From: Chryseobacterium sp.
GTDB taxonomy: Bacteria > Bacteroidota > Bacteroidia > Flavobacteriales > Weeksellaceae
Direction: 5' to 3'
Length of the DNA stretch: 21,223 bases
Assembly (NCBI GenBank): GCA_017989575.1
Contig: JAGNPP010000006.1
Location: 1-21,223, forward strand
Part shown: positions 15,270-21,223 of the stretch, piece after piece
Position numbering within the stretch: position 1 is the stretch's first letter
Layout: every line of letters starts with the position of its first letter
The notes under the pieces: generated by a model
The model's database searches: none
Seen by the model: the letters and a program-made list of their open reading frames with translations, nothing else
Told to the model about the DNA's origin: nothing
Made by a program: the position numbers and the translations under genes

Positions 15270-16718
15270 ATGAATATTTCAAGCCTTATTCCTATAAATA
15301 AAATAATCGAGCGTTTGCGTTATGAAAATCCTTGGTGGATAAATATGCAAATACCCCAAACATATAGCTCGATGTCAAAGCGTCTATATTTTAAACTGTT
15401 CTATCCTTTTGTAATAGAGAACAATGTAAAAAGAGCATTAGTACTAATGGGACCACGACGGGTAGGGAAAACAGTGATGCTTTTCCACAGTATAGAACAA
15501 TTGATAAAGGAAAAAGTAAATCCACAAAAAATTTTTTTCATAGGCATAGACAATCCCATTTATGTTCATCTAAGTTTAGAAGATATTTTAAACCTTTGCA
15601 AAGAATCACTCAACCTAAACAATCTTGATGGGTGCTTTGTTTTTTTTGATGAAATCCAATATCTTAAAGACTGGGAAAGACATCTAAAAGTACTCGTGGA
15701 TTCATTTCCTGAAACAAAATTCATTGTATCTGGGTCGGCTGCAGCAGCTCTCAAATGGCATAGTACAGAAAGTGGCGCTGGCAGATTTACTGATTTTATG
15801 TTACCTCCGCTTACTTTTCAAGAATATATCCACCTAAAGGAGATGAATCACCTCATTTATGATGGGAAGATTACTTATGGAGAACAACAAATACCATATT
15901 GCCTTACTCACGATATTAAAGTGCTGAATAAAGAATTTGTACACTACTTAAATTTCGGAGGTTATCCTGAGGTCGTTTTATCCGAAAAGATTCAAAGCGA
16001 TATGGGTAGATATGTAAAAAATGATATTGTAGACAAGGTACTTTTGCGTGACCTGCCAAGCCTATACGGCATAAAAGATGTACAGGAACTAAACCGATTT
16101 TTCACCTATATTGCCTATAATACAGGCAATGAGTTTTCGTACGAAACAATGAGTAGAGAAAGTGGAATACAGAAAGACACACTCAAAAAATATTTAGAAT
16201 ACCTAGAAGCCGCATTTCTCATAAAAGTATTAAACAAGGTTGATGTAAGTGCCAAACGTTTGAAGCGAATCACAAGTTTCAAAGTATATCTGACCAATCC
16301 ATCGCTACGGACAGCTTTGTTCTCTCCAATTTCCGAAACAGATAGTGAAATGGGAAATATGATAGAAACAGCAGTCTTATCTCAATGGATGCATCGCGAA
16401 AAATTGGATTTGACATACGCACGATGGAAAGATGGCAAAAACGAAGGTGAAGTAGATTTAGTTTTAGTGGATGATAAAAAATACAAACCTGTCTGGGGTG
16501 TAGAAATAAAATGGAGCAATCGATACTTTGATAAACCTAATGAACTGAAAAGTTTGATAAAATTCTGTAAAGCTAATTCGTTTGAAAAAGCCTTGGTGAC
16601 TTCTATTGACCAAATGGGAGAAAAAACAATAGATAACCTTTCTTTTTCATTTTTACCTGCCTCAATATACAGTTATAACATTGGTGACATTACCCTAAAA
16701 ATGAAAAATGGTACTTAG
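15270..16718 (+). CDS. Second AAA-family ATPase with DUF4143-type nuclease-fold domain
   Basis: A 482-residue protein distantly related to the ATPase at 11269-12402. Walker A is GPRRVGKT (61-68), Walker B VFFDE (124-128), and FIVSGSAAAAL (151-161) takes the sensor place. A winged-helix-like segment occurs about 285-320. The C-terminal domain carries GEVDLVLVD (393-401) and VEIKW (411-415), matching PD-(D/E)XK residues Asp396, Glu412 and Lys414. Codon use differs from the neighbours, with many ATA isoleucine and CTA/GTA codons, which suggests horizontal arrival. It has its own promoter and follows the kinase by 113 bases. The function of this family is not established; a role in genome defence or DNA transactions is only a guess from its fold. 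Confidence 0.85.
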   Translation: MNISSLIPINKIIERLRYENPWWINMQIPQTYSSMSKRLYFKLFYPFVIENNVKRALVLMGPRRVGKTVMLFHSIEQLIKEKVNPQKIFFIGIDNPIYVHLSLEDILNLCKESLNLNNLDGCFVFFDEIQYLKDWERHLKVLVDSFPETKFIVSGSAAAALKWHSTESGAGRFTDFMLPPLTFQEYIHLKEMNHLIYDGKITYGEQQIPYCLTHDIKVLNKEFVHYLNFGGYPEVVLSEKIQSDMGRYVKNDIVDKVLLRDLPSLYGIKDVQELNRFFTYIAYNTGNEFSYETMSRESGIQKDTLKKYLEYLEAAFLIKVLNKVDVSAKRLKRITSFKVYLTNPSLRTALFSPISETDSEMGNMIETAVLSQWMHREKLDLTYARWKDGKNEGEVDLVLVDDKKYKPVWGVEIKWSNRYFDKPNELKSLIKFCKANSFEKALVTSIDQMGEKTIDNLSFSFLPASIYSYNIGDITLKMKNGT

Positions 16719-16770
16719 CAATTTAGATTCAAAGCAATAAAAATTAAATGAAAATCTTAAAAACCCAATT

Positions 16771-17610
16771 ATGAAAATAAAAAACAACGCTGGCGAAATT
16801 GTAGAATTTGAAATCTCAAAACTGGAAAACTCACTTCGGAATTCTGGAACGGAAGAAAATTCCATCAAAAAAGTCATTGATAATATTTTACCAAATTGTA
16901 TCGAAGGCGTCACAACACGCGAAATTTACAAACTGGCTTTCGACGAACTGAAGAAAATCTCAAACTCAGTCGCAGCAAGATACAGTTTGAAAAAAGCATT
17001 GTTGGAATTGGGACCAGCGGGATTTTATTTCGAACAGTGGATTGCGAGAGTTTTTCAAAATATCGGGTACAAAACCGAAACCGGACAATTGATAAAAGGA
17101 CGCTCGGTAACGCACGAAGCGGACGTCATCGCCAAAAAGGACGAGAAAACCTATTGGGTAGAATGCAAATTCCGAAATGCAGAAGACACAAAAATCTCCG
17201 TCACCACGCCGATGTACGTTTTGTCGAGAATCAAAGACATTTCCAACATTCAATATAATCTCTTTGGAACTCAAACCGAATTTACAGATGGATGGCTCAT
17301 CACAAACACTTATTTTACTAAAGATTCTGTGGCTTTTGGAGAATATTACGGACTCAGATTGTTGTCTTGGGATTATCCAAAAGATAAGAATATCAAAAGT
17401 TTGGTTGACCAAAATGCGCTTTATCCAATTACTTGCCTCACGACTTTGGACGGAAAACAGAAACAAAAATTGCTGGAAAAAAAATGTGTTTTGGTCAAAG
17501 AATTATTCAACAATCAGAATTTACTAGACGTTCTGGATTTGAATGAAGCTAGAAAATCAGAGATTTTGAAAGAAGCAAAAGAACTTCTGGTCATCAAAAT
17601 TTCCGAATAA
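16771..17610 (+). CDS. ATP-cone domain fused to Mrr-like restriction endonuclease domain
   Basis: A 279-residue protein. The first 85 or so residues read as an ATP-cone, the nucleotide-sensing module of ribonucleotide reductases and NrdR (VEFEISKLENSLRNSG, TREIYKLAFDEL, RYSLKKALLELGP). Next is a nuclease-like domain (about 84-210) with FEQWIARVFQNIGY, HEADVIAK (Asp118) and WVECKF (Glu131, Lys133), the PD-(D/E)XK signature seen in Mrr-type enzymes. The rest (about 215-279) is helical and charged. It lies 52 bases after the second ATPase gene with no clear promoter of its own, so co-transcription is possible, and a strong terminator follows. The fusion suggests DNA cleavage tuned by ATP/dATP levels; the biological target is unknown. 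Confidence 0.85.
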   Translation: MKIKNNAGEIVEFEISKLENSLRNSGTEENSIKKVIDNILPNCIEGVTTREIYKLAFDELKKISNSVAARYSLKKALLELGPAGFYFEQWIARVFQNIGYKTETGQLIKGRSVTHEADVIAKKDEKTYWVECKFRNAEDTKISVTTPMYVLSRIKDISNIQYNLFGTQTEFTDGWLITNTYFTKDSVAFGEYYGLRLLSWDYPKDKNIKSLVDQNALYPITCLTTLDGKQKQKLLEKKCVLVKELFNNQNLLDVLDLNEARKSEILKEAKELLVIKISE

Positions 17611-17611
17611 A

Positions 17612-17644
17612 AAAACCGCCTTGCTAAAATAACAAGGCGGTTTT
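17612..17644. terminator. Bidirectional intrinsic terminator
   Basis: The arms AAAACCGCCTTG (17612-17623) and CAAGGCGGTTTT (17633-17644) pair perfectly around a 9-base loop. A GC-rich stem flanked by A and T runs serves both strands: the nuclease gene ending two bases before it, and the convergent DUF4136 lipoprotein gene ending at 17689. Confidence 0.92.
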
Positions 17645-17688
17645 ATTTGTCTATAATCTATCAGTCTATCATCTGTAAGTCTAAAAAA

Positions 17689-18228
17689 CTATTTCCCTTT
17701 CTTCGGCGGATAATTAGCCATTATCTCAGCCACAACTTGCGGGATTTGTTTTTGTTTAGACTTTGGAGAGTCTACAGAAAGTCCACTTCCGATACCTTGC
17801 CAAACCAATTTTTGGGTTTTCGCATCCACGATGTCGATCGCAATGGTTCCGCTGTTGTAATTGTTCGTCCAAGTATTTCCCATCCCGAAGCCGCCGCCCC
17901 AGCCCCAAGGTCGTCCCCAACCCCAGCCCATTCCGCCTCCCATAGAAGTCGTAATGTCTTGAACTTTTTTGTGCGATGCTTTTACATTCACAATCAAATC
18001 CGGATTTTGACCAGAAGTTAAAGCTTTGGATTGCAATTGTTTAGACAATTCATTCAAAACTCTGTCTTTGTCGAGGTCATTCAATTTCAAATCGTCTGTT
18101 CTCAGCAAATAAGTTTTATAATTCGCAAAATTTGCCGTGGCAGAATAATCTGATTTCACTTGGAAAGGGCTACAAGAAGTCACTCCCAAAGAAACCGCTG
18201 CTAGTAATATGAAGAAATATTTTTTCAT
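17689..18228 (-). CDS. DUF4136 lipoprotein with Gly/Trp-rich insert
   Basis: A 179-residue lipoprotein precursor. The signal peptide ends in the lipobox VTSC with acylated Cys19. The mature part starts SPFQVKSDYSATANFANYKTY, the usual opening of the DUF4136 family, and continues with the conserved ending (AIDIVDAKTQKLVWQGIGSG, then VAEIMANYPPK). Between about 96 and 120 is a Gly/Trp/Met-rich low-complexity loop (GGGMGWGWGRPWGWGGGFGM) interrupting the beta domain. It should be anchored to the outer or inner membrane facing the periplasm. It follows the DUF5522 gene by 9 bases on the same strand, so they are probably one transcript, and it shares a terminator with the convergent nuclease gene. 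Function is not known. Confidence 0.88.
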   Translation of the reverse strand: MKKYFFILLAAVSLGVTSCSPFQVKSDYSATANFANYKTYLLRTDDLKLNDLDKDRVLNELSKQLQSKALTSGQNPDLIVNVKASHKKVQDITTSMGGGMGWGWGRPWGWGGGFGMGNTWTNNYNSGTIAIDIVDAKTQKLVWQGIGSGLSVDSPKSKQKQIPQVVAEIMANYPPKKGK

Positions 18229-18237
18229 AATTTAAAA

Positions 18238-18411
18238 TTATTTAGATTTTTTAATAAATGTATCCGTCTTTTTATCATAGCCATACGGGCAATGTCTGCA
18301 ACCACTTTTACAGCAATAGCCACGTTTCAGATGGAATTTCTCCGTAAAAACCTTGTAACCTTGCTCGTTGTAGTAGAAGTCCTCATTCTCTTTGATGTCA
18401 TTTAGTTTCAT
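18238..18411 (-). CDS. DUF5522 small cysteine-motif protein
   Basis: A 57-residue protein, MKLNDIKENEDFYYNEQG at its start, with the conserved core FTEKFHLKRGYCCKSGCRHC followed by PYGYDKK. The four Cys and one His within GYCCKSGCRHCPYG could hold zinc or an iron-sulfur centre. I recognise the family as DUF5522, a short conserved protein in Bacteroidota and other phyla. It ends 9 bases before the lipoprotein gene on the same strand. A 7-base inverted repeat with TTTTGG lies 14 bases upstream and may hold its promoter. Biochemical role unknown. Confidence 0.88.
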   Translation of the reverse strand: MKLNDIKENEDFYYNEQGYKVFTEKFHLKRGYCCKSGCRHCPYGYDKKTDTFIKKSK

Positions 18412-18425
18412 AAGTTAAAAAACTG

Positions 18426-18448
18426 TACCAAAATTTTTATCTTTGGTA
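18426..18448. repeat. Short inverted repeat upstream of the DUF5522 gene
   Basis: TACCAAA (18426-18432) and TTTGGTA (18442-18448) pair perfectly around 9 AT-rich bases. On the minus strand the right part reads AAATTTTGGTA, one base from the TAnnTTTG box and about 15 bases before the DUF5522 start. It may be an operator overlapping that promoter, or a chance palindrome in AT-rich DNA. Confidence 0.35.
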
Positions 18449-18453
18449 GATTA

Positions 18454-18585
18454 TTAATGAGAATTATTATGGCAGCTATTTCCTCCTTCCACTCCCGCTA
18501 TTTTTTGCCCCCGCTTTACCAGCTGAAAAAAATGAGCTACGTTCAAGTCGGGCTGCAGATTCGTCTTCAAATCAAACTTATCCAT
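18454..18585 (-). CDS. Small hypothetical protein, doubtful
   Basis: A 43-codon frame, ATG to TAA, on the same strand as and 42 bases upstream of the DUF5522 gene. The peptide begins MDKFDLKTNLQPDLNVAHFF, has a basic patch KRGQK, and ends in a Cys/His/Asn tail (GGNSCHNNSH). I do not recognise a family. The underlying DNA, with AGCGGG and GGAAGGAGGAAATAG, also resembles purine-rich intergenic repeats of flavobacteria, so it may be non-coding. Confidence 0.3.
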   Translation of the reverse strand: MDKFDLKTNLQPDLNVAHFFQLVKRGQKIAGVEGGNSCHNNSH

Positions 18586-18638
18586 CAAATTTTAGAATTA
18601 CCATCTAATTTCTAACATCTAAACACTAACTTCTCAAA

Positions 18639-18965
18639 ATGATAATCATCTGCCAAAGATTACTCAAAAATACTAAAATTTCGGGGATTACTTTGTTTCC
18701 GTTTATTTTCCTGAGAAAAAAGGAGTACAGACAAAACAAGATTCTCATCAATCACGAAAAAATCCACATTCGTCAGCAATTGGAATTATTAATCATCCCA
18801 TTTTACATTTGGTATCTCTCAGAATATTACATCAAATATCTCAAGTACAAAAAGCCAGAAAGCGCTTACCGCAATATCAGCTTTGAAAGAGAAGCTTATG
18901 AAAATGACCAAAACTTAAACTATCTCAAAAAAAGAAAATTCTGGAGTTTCATCAAATATTTGTAA
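18639..18965 (+). CDS. Small membrane protein with HExxH motif (minimal zincin-like)
   Basis: A 108-residue protein with a short N-terminal hydrophobic stretch (SGITLFPFIFL, 15-25), the motif NHEKIHIRQQLEL with HEKIH at 39-43, and a membrane-like segment (LLIIPFYIWYLSEYYIKYL, about 50-68). A conserved tail follows, with AYRNISFEREAYENDQNL and YLKKRKFWSFIKYL. I recognise it as a conserved Bacteroidota small protein that looks like a stripped-down M56/M48-type membrane zinc peptidase: two His and a Glu in HEKIH, with Glu83 or Glu85 as possible third ligand. Catalysis is unproven. It stands alone between divergent groups; the start is the first ATG. Confidence 0.75.
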   Translation: MIIICQRLLKNTKISGITLFPFIFLRKKEYRQNKILINHEKIHIRQQLELLIIPFYIWYLSEYYIKYLKYKKPESAYRNISFEREAYENDQNLNYLKKRKFWSFIKYL

Positions 18966-19098
18966 ATTTTCAAGTTAATCAAACTTTCAGAAACAAATTA
19001 AACAGTTGATTGTCAATTAAATAAATTTAAAACGAAAAATATTTCAGCTTCCAATATTACATTTTCACTAAAAAAAATTTTCAGACTATAAAATAATC

Positions 19099-19106
19099 TA
19101 AATTTG
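19099..19106 (+). promoter_or_regulatory. Bacteroidota-type -7 box TAAATTTG of the potassium transporter gene
   Basis: An exact TAnnTTTG match 27 bases before the ATG at 19134, with a T-rich TTTTC element about 21 bases upstream as a weak -33 site. The 168-base gap before the gene otherwise holds only AT-rich DNA. Confidence 0.6.
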
Positions 19107-19133
19107 CAAAATTATTTTTTAGAATAATTAATT

Positions 19134-21095
19134 ATGTCGCAAGATAGTAGCGGTCATTTTGACCTGAAAAAACTTTCCGCAGTTGGCGTTTTGGTTTCAT
19201 TAGGAATCGTTTTCGGAGACATCGGAACATCGCCGTTGTATGTGATGAAAGCCATCATCAACGCTGGAAAAGCTGGCGGCATCATCTCCGAAGAATATAT
19301 TGAAGGTGCATTGTCTTGCATCATTTGGACCTTGACTTTGCAGACGACTATCAAATATGTTATCATCGCCCTAAAAGCCGATAACAAAGGCGAAGGCGGC
19401 ATACTTTCTCTGTACTCTCTCGTCAAACGATTTAAGAAAAAGTGGCTCTACATTATTGCAATCATTGGTGCGGCAACTCTCGTGGCAGACAGCATCATCA
19501 CGCCATCTATGACAGTAATTTCTGCTATAGAAGGTCTAGAACTCGTAATGCACAAACCGCCAATTGTCCCGATAACATTGGTGATTTTGGTCATCATCTT
19601 TTTCGTTCAGCAATTTGGAACCAGTTTCATTGGTAAGTTTTTTGGGCCAATTATGGTCATTTGGTTTTTGGTTTTAGGAGGTTTCGGATTGGTTCATTTG
19701 ATAGATCATCCGATGGTCTTGAAGGCTTTTAATCCTTATTACGCTGTCAAATTAATCTACAATTCTCCAAGTGCGATTGTGATTCTGGGTGCCGTTTTTC
19801 TTTGTACGACTGGTGCAGAAGCTTTGTATTCTGATCTTGGACACTGCGGTATCAAAAACATCCGAGTGAGTTGGATTTTCGTAAAGATAATGCTGATATT
19901 GAATTACTTAGGACAAGGCGCTTGGCTTCTTAATAATTACAATGAAGTGTTCCAAGGTAAAAATCCATTCTTTGGAATTATGCCGGAATGGTTTATTATT
20001 CCAGCCGTGGTTTTAGCAACAATGGCGGCAATCATTGCCAGTCAAGCGGTAATTACAGGTGCTTTTACGATGTTTTCCGAAGCAATGTCACTCAACTTTT
20101 GGCCAAATCAGGAAATCGAATATCCATCGGGAATCAAAGGTCAAATGTACATTCCTAAGATCAATTGGGGATTGTTATTGCTTTGCTTTGTCGTGGTTTT
20201 ATTCTTCAAAGAATCAAGTAAAATGGAAGCTGCTTACGGACTTTCCATCACTGTCACGATGCTGATGACAACGATTCTTTTGATTTTCTGGTTCCTAAAA
20301 TCGAGAACTAAAAAAGTCTTTATCGGAATTTTCGCAGTCATTTATATTAGTATCGAAGGAGGATTTTTCAGTGCGAACATCATCAAATTTATGGATGGTG
20401 GTTGGATGTCTGTTCTTCTTGCAGGCTTCATAGGGATCTGTATGTACGCTTGGTACAATGGTAGAATCATCAAGACAACGTTTATCAAATTTGTAAAACT
20501 CGAGAAATATATTTCGACCATCAAGGATATGAAATTGGATGAGACGATTCCAAAATATGCGACCAATCTTGCCTTCATCAGCCGTGCGAAAAGAGAAGAC
20601 GAGGTGGAATCAAAGATTATTTATTCAATTATCAGAGCTCAGCCTAAAAGAGCGGATCATTATTTCATTTTAAATATCGTCAATCAGGAAGATCCGTACA
20701 GTTTCAAATACAATGTAGAAGAGGTTTTGCCTGGAACGATCTACAAAATCAGTTTTCTTTTAGGATTTAAACGAGATAGGAGAATCAATGATTATTTCCA
20801 GCAAGTATTGACAGATATGATGGAAGAAGGCACCATCCCAGCCAGAAGTTCTCATCCGTCGTTGCGTGCTCACAACATTCCGCCGGATCTTAAATTTGTG
20901 ATTATTGATAATGTTTACATCAATGACTTCTTATTGACAATTCGCGATAAGATTATTCTTAATATCTACAACTTTGTGAAAAAACTGGGCAGTAATGATT
21001 TCACTGCGTACGGTGTTGCCAGCCATAATGTGGTGGTAGAATCTGCGCCACTACTCGATCAGAAAATCAAAACGGAGAAGATAGAAAGACTCTAA
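19134..21095 (+). CDS. kup: Kup-family low-affinity potassium transporter
   Basis: A 653-residue KUP/HAK/KT transporter. The family signature GDIGTSPLYV is at 28-37 in the first membrane helix, followed by about twelve membrane helices up to roughly residue 450 (for example IGAATLVADSIITPSMTVISAIEG near 115, and FLCTTGAEALYSDLGHCG near 225). A cytoplasmic C-terminal domain makes up the last 200 residues. The length is close to the E. coli protein (622). It moves K+ into the cell, probably with protons. The start MSQDSSGHFDLKKLS is preceded by a good promoter. It stands as a single gene and the downstream gene has its own promoter. Confidence 0.95.
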   Translation: MSQDSSGHFDLKKLSAVGVLVSLGIVFGDIGTSPLYVMKAIINAGKAGGIISEEYIEGALSCIIWTLTLQTTIKYVIIALKADNKGEGGILSLYSLVKRFKKKWLYIIAIIGAATLVADSIITPSMTVISAIEGLELVMHKPPIVPITLVILVIIFFVQQFGTSFIGKFFGPIMVIWFLVLGGFGLVHLIDHPMVLKAFNPYYAVKLIYNSPSAIVILGAVFLCTTGAEALYSDLGHCGIKNIRVSWIFVKIMLILNYLGQGAWLLNNYNEVFQGKNPFFGIMPEWFIIPAVVLATMAAIIASQAVITGAFTMFSEAMSLNFWPNQEIEYPSGIKGQMYIPKINWGLLLLCFVVVLFFKESSKMEAAYGLSITVTMLMTTILLIFWFLKSRTKKVFIGIFAVIYISIEGGFFSANIIKFMDGGWMSVLLAGFIGICMYAWYNGRIIKTTFIKFVKLEKYISTIKDMKLDETIPKYATNLAFISRAKREDEVESKIIYSIIRAQPKRADHYFILNIVNQEDPYSFKYNVEEVLPGTIYKISFLLGFKRDRRINDYFQQVLTDMMEEGTIPARSSHPSLRAHNIPPDLKFVIIDNVYINDFLLTIRDKIILNIYNFVKKLGSNDFTAYGVASHNVVVESAPLLDQKIKTEKIERL

Positions 21096-21129
21096 AGCAA
21101 GCATTTTGATTAATCAGAAAAAAAATCGC

Positions 21130-21137
21130 TAATTTTG
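21130..21137 (+). promoter_or_regulatory. Bacteroidota-type -7 box TAATTTTG directly before the Fur-family gene
   Basis: An exact TAnnTTTG match ending five bases before the ATG at 21142. TTTTG at 21104-21108 could be the -33 element with a slightly long spacer. Start of transcription would fall at or within a few bases of the ATG, so the mRNA would be leaderless or nearly so. The palindrome TGATTAATCA (21107-21116) lies between the two elements. Confidence 0.5.
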
Positions 21138-21141
21138 TAAG

Positions 21142-21223
21142 ATGGATACGAAACAAAAAGAGTTGAATATCGCAACTATAAAAGATGTTCTAAGACAATA
21201 CCTTATGGACAAAGGCTTCCGCA
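21142..21223 (+). CDS. Probable Fur-family transcriptional regulator, N-terminal fragment cut by window edge
   Basis: Only 27 codons are inside the window. The peptide MDTKQKELNIATIKDVLRQY followed by LMDKGFR matches what I know as the opening of flavobacterial Fur-type repressors, in which a helix ending KGFR is followed by T-P-E-R-Y. The wing-helix and metal-binding residues lie beyond the edge, so metal specificity (Fe, Zn, peroxide) cannot be judged. Its own promoter box is just upstream. Confidence 0.65.
   Translation, partial: MDTKQKELNIATIKDVLRQYLMDKGFR

Noticed and set aside
16896..17258. Open frame of 120 codons on the plus strand inside the nuclease gene
   Set aside because: The peptide is Arg-rich without domain features and is the out-of-frame shadow of a gene with clear ATP-cone and ECK motifs.
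21104..21128. Terminator after the potassium transporter
   Set aside because: TGATTAATCA followed by A-run gives only a short AT stem; it overlaps the promoter of the next gene and is too weak to call.

Overview
The window looks like chromosomal DNA of a flavobacterium of the Chryseobacterium/Weeksellaceae type (phylum Bacteroidota). The reasons are low GC, A-rich leaders without clear Shine-Dalgarno sites, promoters with the Bacteroidota -7 box TAnnTTTG, families typical of the group (GIN-domain, DUF4932, DUF4136, DUF5522), and intergenic GGAAGATGGAAG-type repeats. This assignment is inference; no rRNA or marker phylogeny is available here.

Left half (176-10867, minus strand): one long operon read from right to left. 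It encodes a membrane-fusion adaptor (HlyD/MacA type), a secreted GIN-domain protein, a secreted putative zinc metalloprotease (DUF4932) with a carbohydrate-binding-like C-terminal domain, an ABC ATPase (MacB/LolD type), two tandem paralogous permeases (MacB_PCD-FtsX twice in each), and a TolC-like outer-membrane factor. Together these could form a MacAB-TolC-like tripartite exporter plus two cell-envelope proteins. The last three gene junctions carry dispersed inverted repeats. A small GTG-start frame (47-157) converges on the operon from the left edge.

Control region (10868-11268): a good sigma-54 promoter match (GG-N10-GT) lies just upstream of the adaptor gene on the minus strand. About 70-100 bases further upstream are two 16-bp TGT-N10-ACA palindromes whose centres are exactly 21 bp apart, like a paired enhancer for an NtrC-type activator. 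A tandem pair of 32-bp palindromic repeats lies closer to the next gene.

Middle (11269-15156, plus strand): an AAA ATPase/DUF4143 gene, whose stop codon overlaps the start of a sigma-54-dependent response regulator (TGATG), then a membrane histidine kinase. The two-component pair is the obvious candidate regulator of the divergent export operon; the ATPase gene sits between the regulator and its presumed target.

Right of the kinase (15270-17610, plus strand): a second, divergent AAA/DUF4143 ATPase with its own promoter, and an ATP-cone/Mrr-like nuclease fusion. With the first ATPase, three genes carrying PD-(D/E)XK-type nuclease motifs flank the two-component system. A strong bidirectional terminator closes this block.

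Right end: a minus-strand group (DUF4136 lipoprotein, DUF5522 protein, one doubtful small frame), a tiny membrane protein with an HExxH motif, a Kup-type potassium transporter with its own promoter, and the first 27 codons of a probable Fur-family regulator cut off by the window edge. No tRNA, rRNA, CRISPR array, transposase or integrase was seen.
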